Below, piece after piece: positions 52,851 through 60,952 of a stretch of DNA of 64,000 bases (positions are counted from its first letter, which is position 1; each line of letters opens with the position of its first letter). The notes below the pieces were generated by a model. It searched no databases, was not told the DNA's origin, and saw only the letters and a list, made by a program, of their open reading frames with translations. Both the position numbers and the translations under genes were made by a program. The stretch lies in assembly GCF_005869875.1 (NCBI RefSeq), contig NZ_VAWG01000002.1, positions 434,001-498,000 of the forward strand. Direction: 5' to 3'. Origin of the DNA: Paenibacillus pinistramenti. GTDB lineage: Bacteria; Bacillota; Bacilli; Paenibacillales; Paenibacillaceae.

Positions 52851-53615
52851 TCAAAAGCTCAAGCACATATAGCTCAAATTCCCGAATTCATAATCCCGGT
52901 AGATAACCTGCGCCCGAGACAGGTCGCCTGCTCCCATCGCTATGAAGAGCGGGACAAAATGCTCTGCCCGGGGAACCGCAAGCTCTGCATAAGGTGCTTC
53001 AGTCCGGTACCGGAACAGCTTCTGCAGCTGATTCTCCTTCATCTGCTGAACCAGCCATTCGTCAAATTCAACGGCCCAGGCATCTGATTTGTCCGCATCC
53101 CAGTTCACTGCCCGGAGATTATGCACGGTAACTCCGCTTCCGATGACAAGAATGTTCTGATTCGAAAGCTCCTTAAGCGCTGCACCAATGCTGTGCTGGA
53201 CGGCAGGGCTTAAGAAAGGATTGACAGATATCTGGACGACTGGCACGTCAGCGGCAGGGAACATATGATACAGCATCGTCCACGAGCCGTGATCCAGTCC
53301 CCGGGTCTGGTCGGATTCCCATTGTATCCCGTGCTCTGTGAAAAAATCCGTCACCTGCTTGGCAGCGGCTGTACTTCCTTTGGCCGGATATTTCAGCGTG
53401 TACAGCTCATCCGGGAATCCGTAGAAATCATAGATCGTTTCATAAACCTCATTATGGGAAGAGACCGTTATTGTCTCGGTTTCCCAGTGCGCCGTAAAAA
53501 TAACAATCGCATCAGGCTTCAATTCAGCGCCCAGCTGCTTGAGAAAACGGGTATATGATTTATCTTCAATGGCCAGCATCGGAGAACCATGAGCCAGAAA
53601 TAAAGGAGAAATCAA
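52851..53615 (-). CDS. LigB/DODA-type extradiol dioxygenase (YgiD-like)
   Basis: A 254-residue class III extradiol dioxygenase fold. Metal ligands: His in LAHGSP, His in FTAHWE, His in GLDHGSW and His in AEHFVPLF. Opens aromatic diols such as DOPA or an unknown catechol; the bacterial substrate is unclear. TTG start at 53615 with GGAGGTG seven bases away. Likely monocistronic. Confidence 0.85.
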   Translation of the reverse strand: MISPLFLAHGSPMLAIEDKSYTRFLKQLGAELKPDAIVIFTAHWETETITVSSHNEVYETIYDFYGFPDELYTLKYPAKGSTAAAKQVTDFFTEHGIQWESDQTRGLDHGSWTMLYHMFPAADVPVVQISVNPFLSPAVQHSIGAALKELSNQNILVIGSGVTVHNLRAVNWDADKSDAWAVEFDEWLVQQMKENQLQKLFRYRTEAPYAELAVPRAEHFVPLFIAMGAGDLSRAQVIYRDYEFGNLSYMCLSF

Positions 53616-53686
53616 AGCAGCACACCTCCATTAAGTAAATTACCTTTTGTTAGTAAGTATACTTTTGATTGCTCCTAATGTCAAAC

Positions 53687-54400
53687 CTATAATTGCTCTA
53701 CTTCTACACTGATCACATAGTCCAAATGGCGGATAAAGTAATAGATTTCCGTCGCAAATTCCTTCCGCTGGGCGGTCAGAACCATGCTGACCTGCTGCCG
53801 CTCACCGTCCAGGTCCTTGATTTTTAAATTGCGGATCCGGTGTTCCTTCGACTTGTCCTCCAGTTTTACAAAGTGAGTATTCTCAATGGTACGGATCATC
53901 CTGCTCACGCTGTCGTTGGCCTTCATAATAATCTTGATGTTAACGTCTCTCTTGTTCAGATTAGTCGGACCGACCAGTTTAATGAGAAATGGAACCAGGT
54001 TAACAGAAATAATGAGCAGCACAACCGCAACTGCCGCCTCTTTATAAAACCCGGCACCGACTGCAATCCCAAGACCCGAGGCTGCCCAGATCATTGCAGC
54101 GGAGGTCAGTCCCGAAATCGCGTCATTGTTTCTGCGCAGAATAACCCCGGCGCCCAGAAAGCCTATCCCGCTCACGATCTGCGCGGCAAGCCGCATAGGA
54201 TCCATGTTAGGATGCTCCGGCCCGCCGAATTTATGAAAGGATTCGATGGACACAATTGTGATCAGACAGCTTGCGATAGAGATGACCATACTTGTCTTGA
54301 CGCCGAGCGGCTTCTGCTTGAGCTGGCGGTCTATCCCGATCAGCAAGCCGAATAAAAGTGCGATAACCATTTTGATTGCCGGTTCCAAGCTTGGGTTCAT
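53687..54400 (-). CDS. MgtC/SapB-family membrane protein
   Basis: A 237-residue protein: five helices in the first 130 residues with the family blocks LFGLLIGIDRQLKQKPLGVKTSM and ASGLGIAVGAGFYKEAA, and a C-terminal ACT-like soluble domain. MgtC proteins affect magnesium limitation, membrane potential and phosphate uptake; the exact role in this organism is unknown. Confidence 0.88.
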   Translation of the reverse strand: MNPSLEPAIKMVIALLFGLLIGIDRQLKQKPLGVKTSMVISIASCLITIVSIESFHKFGGPEHPNMDPMRLAAQIVSGIGFLGAGVILRRNNDAISGLTSAAMIWAASGLGIAVGAGFYKEAAVAVVLLIISVNLVPFLIKLVGPTNLNKRDVNIKIIMKANDSVSRMIRTIENTHFVKLEDKSKEHRIRNLKIKDLDGERQQVSMVLTAQRKEFATEIYYFIRHLDYVISVEVEQL

Positions 54401-54518
54401 GACGTGTGCAGCTCCTTCTAAAAATATCTCTGAGTATAATTGTATTCACCCTGTCTAAGCAAGTTGAGTTCAGCCAGAAATTAACTTCAGCCCCGGAGAC
54501 TGCCCGGCAAAAACAAAT

Positions 54519-54548
54519 AAGGAGAGCCGTCTGTTGACGGCTCTCCTT
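54519..54548. terminator. terminator of the azoreductase gene (bidirectional)
   Basis: Perfect stem AAGGAGAGCCGTC/GACGGCTCTCCTT with a short loop; on the minus strand followed by ATTTGTTTTTG. Confidence 0.9.
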
Positions 54549-54557
54549 ATGATTTTT

Positions 54558-54599
54558 CCATATCAATATAAGATTATTCCATATCAATATAAGATTATT
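54558..54599 (-). repeat. 21-bp perfect tandem duplication after the azoreductase gene
   Basis: Two identical 21-base units (54558-54578, 54579-54599) starting CCATATCAATATAAG, plus partial copies at both ends. They lie between the stop (54620) and the terminator. Confidence 0.95.
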
Positions 54600-54619
54600 C
54601 CATGCTGCGCGAGGCTGAA

Positions 54620-55246
54620 TTAGAAACGTGCTGCCAGCTCAGCGGCTTGTTTAACGCCATCCTGAACAATAGCTTCGGCGCGGTCAGCGAATTGGTTGTG
54701 GCCTTCCACCACAATCGTTTCAGGGTTTTGAACGCCCCAGAACGCCAGAACATTCTTCACGTAGTTCAGCGACATTTCCATAGCGGCCATAGGGCCTTCG
54801 GAATAAACACCGCCGCGTGCGTTCAGCAGAGCGACTTTCTTCTCGCCTACAAGGCCGACAGGACCTTCGGCTGTGTATTTAAACGTTTTGCCAGCTTGGT
54901 TCAAATAGAACAGGTAAGTCAGCAGCTGGGCAGGAATGGTGAAGTTCCAGAGCGGGAATGCAAATACCACTTTGTCTGCAGCCAGGAATTGATCCAGATA
55001 TGTGTTAGCCAGGTCAGCGGCTTTTTGTTCAGCTGGTGCTGCAGGAATATCATTGCCCAGCTTGTACAGGCCGGTCAGCATATCGTTATCGTAGTAAGGA
55101 AGGTCGGCAGCGAACAGATCAAGCTCGGTTACCGCGTCTTCCGGATGAGCAGCTTTGTAGCTGTGAAGGAAGCTTTCGTATAATTTAACAGAAACGGATT
55201 GCTCGGCTGGACGGCCGTTAGCTTTAATAAACAGAACGTGTGACAT
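54620..55246 (-). CDS. FMN-dependent NADH-azoreductase
   Basis: A 208-residue flavodoxin-fold quinone/azo reductase (AzoR type). N-terminal MSHVLFIKANGRPAEQSVSVKLYESFL binds FMN phosphate; FPLWNFTIPAQLLTYL and LLNARGGVYSEG match the family. Two-electron reduction of quinones protects against redox stress. A TTGACA/TACTAT promoter and a palindromic operator lie upstream. Confidence 0.92.
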   Translation of the reverse strand: MSHVLFIKANGRPAEQSVSVKLYESFLHSYKAAHPEDAVTELDLFAADLPYYDNDMLTGLYKLGNDIPAAPAEQKAADLANTYLDQFLAADKVVFAFPLWNFTIPAQLLTYLFYLNQAGKTFKYTAEGPVGLVGEKKVALLNARGGVYSEGPMAAMEMSLNYVKNVLAFWGVQNPETIVVEGHNQFADRAEAIVQDGVKQAAELAARF

Positions 55247-55279
55247 AGTTTCCCTCCTGAGGATTACTTATATTTATTT

Positions 55280-55324
55280 TATAACTATAAATAGTATAGT
55301 AAGTGGTTATTATTCACTTGTCAA
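55280..55324 (-). promoter_or_regulatory. azoreductase promoter with palindromic operator
   Basis: Minus-strand TTGACA (plus 55319-55324) and TACTAT (plus 55296-55301), spacing 17. A palindrome ATAACTAT-AA-ATAGTAT (55281-55297) overlaps the -10 and the start site. The element TACTATTTATAGTTA resembles operators of DUF24/YodB-type redox repressors, which control azoreductases in Bacillus. Confidence 0.55.
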
Positions 55325-55389
55325 CAAATAATTTTTTAATAACAAATATTTAGTTGTTCTCAGGAAAGAAGCAAGGCTGGACAGCCGGT

Positions 55390-55752
55390 TCAGGCAAAAT
55401 GGTCCCGGGCCGCTTTGTTCAGAATCCCGAGGCAGCGGTCCAGATCTGTCTTGACCTGCTTGCGGTACAGCTGGGCCTTCTCTATCCCTCCATCCGTAAA
55501 ATGGTACAACACGATTTCCTGGAAATCGACGCCCGGATCGCCGCCCTTCAGCTTCTTGGTCCGGTACAGCACCCCTTCTTGAACCAGCTCATGCAGCGCC
55601 CGGTAAATTTCACTTTGCGGCGGCACGTACCCGAAAGGCGCAAACTCCGTCTTCAGCTCCTCCAGCATTTGATAGCCGTACCCGCGGTGCTCCTCAACCA
55701 GCTTCAGCAAATATAACTTTAAAAAAGCGCGCTGCGCGATCATAAAGGCCAT
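55390..55752 (-). CDS. replication terminator protein (RTP)-like winged-helix protein
   Basis: A 120-residue dimeric winged-helix protein strongly resembling Bacillus subtilis RTP along its whole length: QRAFLKLYLLKLVEEHRGYGYQMLEELKTEF, YRALHELVQEGVL, QEIVLYHFTD, AQLYRKQVKTDLDRC and a final helix NKAARDHF. RTP binds Ter sites to arrest replication forks; this homologue has a loop insertion (GGDPGVDF) between strands. PadR-type regulators share the fold, so a transcriptional role (for example at the azoreductase gene downstream) is possible. Nearby sequences only partly resemble Ter half-sites. GGAGGAG ribosome site. Confidence 0.85.
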   Translation of the reverse strand: MAFMIAQRAFLKLYLLKLVEEHRGYGYQMLEELKTEFAPFGYVPPQSEIYRALHELVQEGVLYRTKKLKGGDPGVDFQEIVLYHFTDGGIEKAQLYRKQVKTDLDRCLGILNKAARDHFA

Positions 55753-55969
55753 GATGCTCCTCCGTTCTTGTCCTATATTTATCCATGAATTTAATTGTAT
55801 GAAATATTCAGAACAGGGTCAATTCTGTCCTTTTTCAATGTTTTGAGGCTATGGAGGCGGATGGTATGGGGAAGCAGGTATGAACTAAGAGGCGGGAATG
55901 GGTTTTCTATTGTGAATTTTTCATATGTTGTAATGGTATAAATAGGGAAGGTTTTTGAGTGCAAAAAAA

Positions 55970-55997
55970 GCGGCTCATCCATTTTCAGGATGGCCGC
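55970..55997 (-). terminator. terminator of the NarL-type regulator gene
   Basis: Stem GCGGCCATCC/GGATGAGCCGC on the minus strand followed by a T-run (plus A-run 55963-55969). Confidence 0.85.
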
Positions 55998-56012
55998 AAG
56001 GCGTAAATCCGT

Positions 56013-56699
56013 TTATTTTTGGGGACGATGGCCCTTGGGGTCGCGGTGGTCGCGTTTCGCCTTCACCCAGCCCCTCTCCACCGCATAGCGTGTGAGCTGA
56101 ACGCGGTTCTCGAGCTGCAGCTTGTGCATGATGTTCTTCAGATGATTCTTAACCGTCTGGTCGGAGATTTCGAGCACCTCCGCGACCTCCCGGTTCGTCA
56201 TGCCCTGCGCCACCCACTGCAGAATCTCCCTTTCCCGCGCTGTAAGCGGCTGCTCGTCCTCCCGCGCTGATTTGGGGGCGGCCGGAATTTCGCGCAGAAT
56301 CTGCATCGCCAGCTCGCTTGAGAACATGGCCTCATCGTTCAGGACGGCGTGGAGGTATTCGATCCAGGTCGACGGGGACAGATTTTTCAGCAGAAACCCC
56401 TGTGCCCCCTGCTTCAGCGCTTCAAATAAATAAGCCGCATCATCGGATACGGTGACCAGGACAATTTTTATATAAGGAAAACGCAGCTTGATCGTCCGCG
56501 TCGCTTCCAGCCCGTCCAGATCCGGCATGCCAATATCCATGAGAATCAAGTCGGGCATATACTGCTCGGTCATCGCAATGGCCTCTCGCCCGCCGGATGC
56601 CGTGCCAATGACCTCAAACGCCTCATCCTCGGATAAAATATCGCAGATTCCTTCCCTGGCGAGTTCGTTGTCATCAACCACCAATACTCTTGCCTTCAT
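56013..56699 (-). CDS. NarL/LuxR-type response regulator
   Basis: A 228-residue regulator: receiver domain with Asp9-Asp10, phospho-acceptor Asp in LILMDIGMPDLDG, Lys in GFLLKNLSP, and LuxR helix-turn-helix (LTAREREILQWVAQGMTNREVAEVLEISDQTVKNHLKNIMHKL). Its partner kinase lies 64 nt upstream. The target regulon is unknown; relatives (LiaR/YdfI) often act in envelope stress. Confidence 0.92.
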   Translation of the reverse strand: MKARVLVVDDNELAREGICDILSEDEAFEVIGTASGGREAIAMTEQYMPDLILMDIGMPDLDGLEATRTIKLRFPYIKIVLVTVSDDAAYLFEALKQGAQGFLLKNLSPSTWIEYLHAVLNDEAMFSSELAMQILREIPAAPKSAREDEQPLTAREREILQWVAQGMTNREVAEVLEISDQTVKNHLKNIMHKLQLENRVQLTRYAVERGWVKAKRDHRDPKGHRPQK

Positions 56700-56716
56700 G
56701 GTTCAAAATCTCCTTT

Positions 56717-56752
56717 TCTTCCTTCTGCTCTTCCTTTTGCTTCTTCCTTCTT
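56717..56752 (-). repeat. 12-bp purine-rich tandem repeat in the kinase-regulator spacer
   Basis: Three units at 56717, 56729 and 56741; the first two differ at one base. On the coding strand they are purine-rich and the tract leads into the AAGGAG ribosome site of the regulator gene. Confidence 0.7.
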
Positions 56753-56763
56753 CTCTTTCTTGT

Positions 56764-57579
56764 TCACTTCTCAATCATTACCGTCGTATGTCCTTGTCCG
56801 CTCTCCAGCTGAACCTTCCAGCCCATCTTGGCTGCCCGTTCCTGCAGGATGCGGAGTCCGTATTTTCCCGGCTTGGACAGATCTTCCGGCGTTATGCCAG
56901 GTCCGTTATCCGTAATTTGAACCCGCCAGCCGGTATTCAGCGCTTCCCCTTGGATCCGAACCTCGGATTGGCCTGAATGCTTGCGGGCATTGATGACCGC
57001 CTCCCGGATGCAGGCTATAAGCTCCACTTTCTCTTTCGTGGTGAGCAGATGCTCCTCCATTCGCCAGTCCAGCCGGATCCGGATCGGAATGTCCTGTTCC
57101 AGATCCGCCACCAGTCCCGGCATAGTTCCGCCTATGACCGCTGTCTCCTCAGCCGGGTATCGTAAACTGGAAATGGACTGGCGGACATAATCATTTACTT
57201 TATGTACGGTTCGCTTAAGCTCGTCCAGCTGAATGTCTTCTCCCCTTCTGCCCGCTTTCTCTGCTTTATCCAGCTTAACGGCAAGCAGGAACAGCGACTG
57301 CGCAATCCCGTCATGCAGCTCTCTGGCCAGCCTTTCCCTTGCCTCCAGCTCGGATTTGACCAGCCGTTCCCGGTGAAGGTCCTCCTGCAGCTTCTCCAGC
57401 CTTCTGAATAAAGGCAGCAGCAGCGCCAGCACAATCATAAACAGAAGCACAGGTGTCACTGCATTGCCGGCATTCATTGAAAAATAAGGCATAAGAACCG
57501 TATGCCGCAGCAGCTCCCACGTTCCCATCAGCAAAGGAGGCAGCAGCAAAATGAGCCACTTGATCTGTTTGTAGGACAT
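56764..57579 (-). CDS. sensor histidine kinase, HisKA_3 type
   Basis: A 271-residue kinase with two N-terminal membrane helices (about 7-24 and 37-56) without a large sensor domain, HisKA_3 motif ARELHDGIAQSLFLL with phospho-acceptor His, and ATPase domain with EAVINARKHSGQSEV and DNGPGITP. The small membrane sensor resembles intramembrane-sensing kinases (LiaS/YdfH type). It phosphorylates the regulator encoded downstream. Confidence 0.92.
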   Translation of the reverse strand: MSYKQIKWLILLLPPLLMGTWELLRHTVLMPYFSMNAGNAVTPVLLFMIVLALLLPLFRRLEKLQEDLHRERLVKSELEARERLARELHDGIAQSLFLLAVKLDKAEKAGRRGEDIQLDELKRTVHKVNDYVRQSISSLRYPAEETAVIGGTMPGLVADLEQDIPIRIRLDWRMEEHLLTTKEKVELIACIREAVINARKHSGQSEVRIQGEALNTGWRVQITDNGPGITPEDLSKPGKYGLRILQERAAKMGWKVQLESGQGHTTVMIEK

Positions 57580-57673
57580 AGTTTAACTCCCCTGCAGCAT
57601 TGTTTCTATATCTTACGAATATACGACAAACCCGCGGTGAAGGCAAAGAACCGGAAGTTACCGGAACGGAAAC

Positions 57674-57708
57674 AAGCCGGAGCATGGGATCTGCCCCGGC
57701 TCCGGCTT
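57674..57708 (-). terminator. terminator of the PTS operon
   Basis: Stem AAGCCGGAGC/GGCTCCGGCTT (57674-57683 with 57698-57708), followed on the minus strand by GTTTCCGTT. Confidence 0.65.
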
Positions 57709-57745
57709 GCTGCTTCAGCTCGCTGTAAATACCTATTCAGGCTGA

Positions 57746-59203
57746 CTACAGCAGCTTCTTAATTTCATCTTTAATGCCTTCCGATTTAGGGCCGAACACA
57801 ACCTGCACAGCCCCTTTACCCAGACGCATGACGCCAGAAGCGCCCAGTCCGCGCAGCGTCGAATCGCTTACCGCTTTGTCGTCTTTGACCACAAGGCGCA
57901 GGCGGGTAATGCAGGCATCCACGGATTCTACGTTGCCAGATCCGCCGATGGCTGCCAGAATTTTGGCCGCCTGGCTGTCCGCAGCCGCCACTGCTCCGGC
58001 CACAGCCGATTCGCTGCTGGCGGAGAGCTCAGACTCATCTTCACGTCCCGGCGTTTTCAGGTTCAGCTTCACGATAAGGATGCGGAACAGGAAGTAGTAC
58101 ACAACCGCAAAGACAAGGCCAACCGGGATCAGGACGAGCGGCTTGGTCGAGAGGTTGTAGTTAAGCGCATAGTCAATGAACCCGGCCGAGAAGCCGAACC
58201 CAAGCTTGACGCCCAGGGAGTACATGAGAAATCCGGCTACGCCGGTCAGAACAGCATGAATCGCATAAAGGAACGGCGCAACGAACATAAAGGAGAACTC
58301 AAGCGGCTCCGTAATCCCTGTCAGGAAGGATGCCACGGCTGCACCGATAAAGATGGAAGCGACCGCTTTTCTTCTTTCCGGTCTTGCCGTATGAATGATC
58401 GCAAGAGCCGCACCAGGCAGCGCAAACATCATAATCGGGAAGAAACCGGTCATGAACATGCCCGCAGTCGGGTCTCCGGCAAAGAACCGGTTCAAATCGC
58501 CATGAACCACTTTGCCTGCTGCATCGGTAAAGTCGCCGATTTGGAACCAGACGATGGAGTTGATAATATGATGCAAGCCGAAAGGAACAAGCAGACGGTT
58601 CGCCAGCATGTAAATACCGGCGCCAACGCCGCCAAGATCAACAATCCAGTTGCCGAACGTATCGAGCGCTTCCTGAACCGGACCCCAGATCAGGCCAAAG
58701 ATAATGCCGATCACGACCATGGAGCCTGCGGTGACCATCGGTACGAAGCGTTTGCCGCCGAAGAATCCGAGCCAGTCCGGCAGCTTGATATTGTAGTATT
58801 TTTTATAGAGGAATGCCGCAATACAGCCTGTAAAGATCCCGCCCAATACGCCCATATCCAGCTTCGCGTCCGCGCTCATAATGCTGGTAAAGACCGTCGG
58901 CACCTTGGCGAGAACCTGCAGCAGGATCAGATAACCGATGGCAGCGGACAACGCAGCTACCGCATCACCGGCCAGACCGATCGCAACCCCGATTGCAAAG
59001 ATCATCGGCAGGTTGTCGAAGATCGTCCCCCCGCCTGCTGCCAGAAATGGCGCGATATACTGGTTCAGAAACTTGCCTGCTTCACCGAAATGAAAATCTT
59101 TGACGTAATCAATACTGCCGAACCGCAGAAGGATTGCCGCCGCCGGAAGCGTAGCTACCGGAAGCATAAGGGATTTCCCGATCTTTTGAAGAAAAGCCAG
59201 CAT
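57746..59203 (-). CDS. PTS transporter subunit IICB, GlcNAc/glucose type
   Basis: A 485-residue permease fused to IIB. The IIC membrane domain (about 1-385, ten helices) has blocks shared with NagE/NagP: HGDLNRFFAGDPTAGMFMTGFFPIMMFALPGAALA, FSFMFVAPFLYAIHAVLTG and LNLKTPGREDE; the IIB domain (about 410-485) has phospho-Cys in DACITRLRL. The sequence is closer to N-acetylglucosamine transporters than to PtsG, but the glcT gene upstream suggests glucose regulation. It imports and phosphorylates the sugar with IIA encoded upstream. Confidence 0.88.
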   Translation of the reverse strand: MLAFLQKIGKSLMLPVATLPAAAILLRFGSIDYVKDFHFGEAGKFLNQYIAPFLAAGGGTIFDNLPMIFAIGVAIGLAGDAVAALSAAIGYLILLQVLAKVPTVFTSIMSADAKLDMGVLGGIFTGCIAAFLYKKYYNIKLPDWLGFFGGKRFVPMVTAGSMVVIGIIFGLIWGPVQEALDTFGNWIVDLGGVGAGIYMLANRLLVPFGLHHIINSIVWFQIGDFTDAAGKVVHGDLNRFFAGDPTAGMFMTGFFPIMMFALPGAALAIIHTARPERRKAVASIFIGAAVASFLTGITEPLEFSFMFVAPFLYAIHAVLTGVAGFLMYSLGVKLGFGFSAGFIDYALNYNLSTKPLVLIPVGLVFAVVYYFLFRILIVKLNLKTPGREDESELSASSESAVAGAVAAADSQAAKILAAIGGSGNVESVDACITRLRLVVKDDKAVSDSTLRGLGASGVMRLGKGAVQVVFGPKSEGIKDEIKKLL

Positions 59204-59227
59204 ATTATCAACATCCTTTCATTTATG

Positions 59228-59731
59228 TTATTTTTGCAGAACCGCAGTCAGAAGAATGTCCTGCCCGGCCGTTACCTTACCGGTAACAGGATGAACCGAT
59301 TCGGCAAGCTCAGCCGCGTTCGTTAGGATAACGGGAGTAATAACCGGATAACCCGCTTCCTTTATTCTGTCCAGATCAAACTCAATTAAGAGCTGGCCCT
59401 GCTTCACTTTCTGCCCTGCGGAGATGTGGCTGGTGAAGCCCTCCCCTTTCAGGGCGACGGTATTGATACCGATATGAAAAAGAAACTGCAGTCCTGTACC
59501 CTCCTGCTCCAGCATAACGGCGTGATTTGACTTGATCACATGCGCTACGGTACCATTAAAAGGAGCAATAAGCCTGCCTTCATTCGGCTCAATGGCTGCG
59601 CCAAGACCCATATGTCCGGCAGCAAAAGCTTCGTCAGGCACGTCAGCCAGAGGAACAGCTTTCCCGCTTACCGGAGCTTTGATTTCAACAGCTTGCTTAC
59701 TGAAGTTTCTGCTCCTCCACTTCGAGAACAT
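59228..59731 (-). CDS. PTS glucose-family IIA component
   Basis: A 167-residue separate IIA of the Glc superfamily. The active-site His is in FLFHIGINTV and a structural His in SNHAV. It accepts phosphate from HPr and passes it to the IIB domain. Having IIA as a separate gene in the operon lets it serve other permeases too. Good AGGAG site. Confidence 0.9.
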   Translation of the reverse strand: MFSKWRSRNFSKQAVEIKAPVSGKAVPLADVPDEAFAAGHMGLGAAIEPNEGRLIAPFNGTVAHVIKSNHAVMLEQEGTGLQFLFHIGINTVALKGEGFTSHISAGQKVKQGQLLIEFDLDRIKEAGYPVITPVILTNAAELAESVHPVTGKVTAGQDILLTAVLQK

Positions 59732-59795
59732 CTAATATTTCTCCTCCAGTCTCTCATGTTGTGTTCCAGCAGGCTGGACATTACAAGCAGATGAT

Positions 59796-60659
59796 TCACG
59801 GGTTTCGTCTGTTTCTTTGAAACAAGCGGTATAAATGCATGGCCATGTAACAAACTTCTTCTTCCGGCACATTCCGGTCCAGCTGCTCCGCCATAATTCT
59901 TCCCAGCCTCTGGGCGAGCGCATATTCTTCCCGGTATTCGACACGTATATGATTGACAAAGGGATTCTCCACCGAATTGCCCTGCAGAACCCGTTCAATC
60001 GAATAACGAAGATGCAGCATCAGACGGACGTGGCTTAAGCTGCCCTGTTCAAAATGCACCTGTTTCTCCTGCTGAATCACTTCAAGCAGCTTCCCGACAA
60101 TATTGGAAGCCTTGACCAGCTGGCCGATCGGGACGTCGCTGACCGCAGAATAAACATGATAAGTCAGAAATCCGATCTCATCCTCCGGTATTTCAATCTG
60201 GAACTCTTCGCCGATCCTCTCGGCAATTTTGGAAGCGATCTCATATTCTTTCGGAAAAGAAAGCTTCGTCTCCAGCAGAAACGGATTGATAATATCCATG
60301 CCGTTGCGGATCCGGTAGATCGTAAACTGAATATGGCTCGGAAGAGCCAGGTAGACCTTGTCATTCAGCTTGCCCGGAAACTCCTTCGCAATGCCCTCGA
60401 TGATTTGATCCGTAATTTCGATGACCTTTGGGTCGAAGTCCTCCAGAATACTCTGATACTGGCTCCACTGCTCACGGTCCTCGAGCTTAAACCGCTTCTC
60501 GATCCTCGGGTCGTTCACATCTATAGTGCCTTCATTCTTCACAATAAAACCGATGCCTTTGCCCAGCAGCACATATTCTTTGTTCGAATTCACCGTGTTA
60601 GCCATGACGACATTGTTGCCGATGATCCTTTGCACTTCCAATACTCCTGCTTCCTTCAT
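59796..60659 (-). CDS. glcT: BglG-family antiterminator, GlcT-like
   Basis: A 287-residue transcription antiterminator: RNA-binding CAT domain (about 1-58; GKGIGF block), PRD1 (about 60-170; NPFLLETKLSFPKEYEIA and EIGFLTYHVYSAVSD) and PRD2 (about 175-285; LRYSIERVLQ, VCYMAMHLYRLF). PRD histidines are present for PTS-mediated phosphorylation. Overall nearest to GlcT. The start at 60659 has GGAGG seven bases upstream. A leader terminator precedes its own gene. Confidence 0.9.
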   Translation of the reverse strand: MKEAGVLEVQRIIGNNVVMANTVNSNKEYVLLGKGIGFIVKNEGTIDVNDPRIEKRFKLEDREQWSQYQSILEDFDPKVIEITDQIIEGIAKEFPGKLNDKVYLALPSHIQFTIYRIRNGMDIINPFLLETKLSFPKEYEIASKIAERIGEEFQIEIPEDEIGFLTYHVYSAVSDVPIGQLVKASNIVGKLLEVIQQEKQVHFEQGSLSHVRLMLHLRYSIERVLQGNSVENPFVNHIRVEYREEYALAQRLGRIMAEQLDRNVPEEEVCYMAMHLYRLFQRNRRNP

Positions 60660-60708
60660 CGCTGCCGCCTCCTGTCCTGATATTAATGGCCACCCGGAAT
60701 GGACATTA

Positions 60709-60771
60709 TGCAAAAATAAAGAGCCAAGGAAAACTCCGCCTGCAGGCTAAATAGAAAGTTTTCCTTGGCTC
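60709..60771 (-). terminator. leader terminator upstream of glcT (antitermination site)
   Basis: A perfect 15-base stem (plus 60721-60735 with 60757-60771) on the minus strand followed by TTTATTTTTGC. It lies in the glcT 5' leader, about 50 nt from the start codon, exactly where a RAT/terminator switch would act; the RAT stem-loop itself is not recognisable with confidence (a CCAT-ATGG stem at about 60777-60795 is a weak candidate). Confidence 0.75.
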
Positions 60772-60830
60772 ATGCCCATTTCACTGGTATGGTAACACGC
60801 CAATTAGAAGATTTGAATTTGTGTGTCTAC

Positions 60831-60859
60831 ATCAAAAACAGGCTTCTATACTTCGTCAA
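60831..60859 (-). promoter_or_regulatory. glcT operon promoter
   Basis: Minus-strand TTGACG (plus 60854-60859) with TTTGAT (plus 60831-60836), spacing 17, upstream of the leader terminator. The -10 is imperfect. Confidence 0.5.
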
Positions 60860-60952
60860 TATCTAAATTCTTCTTAACATGCCAGCGTCAAAAAGCTTGC
60901 GGCCTGCATCTCGCGGATGAAGTTTCTGTCCGTCAGGAGCGGACTGGAATGC

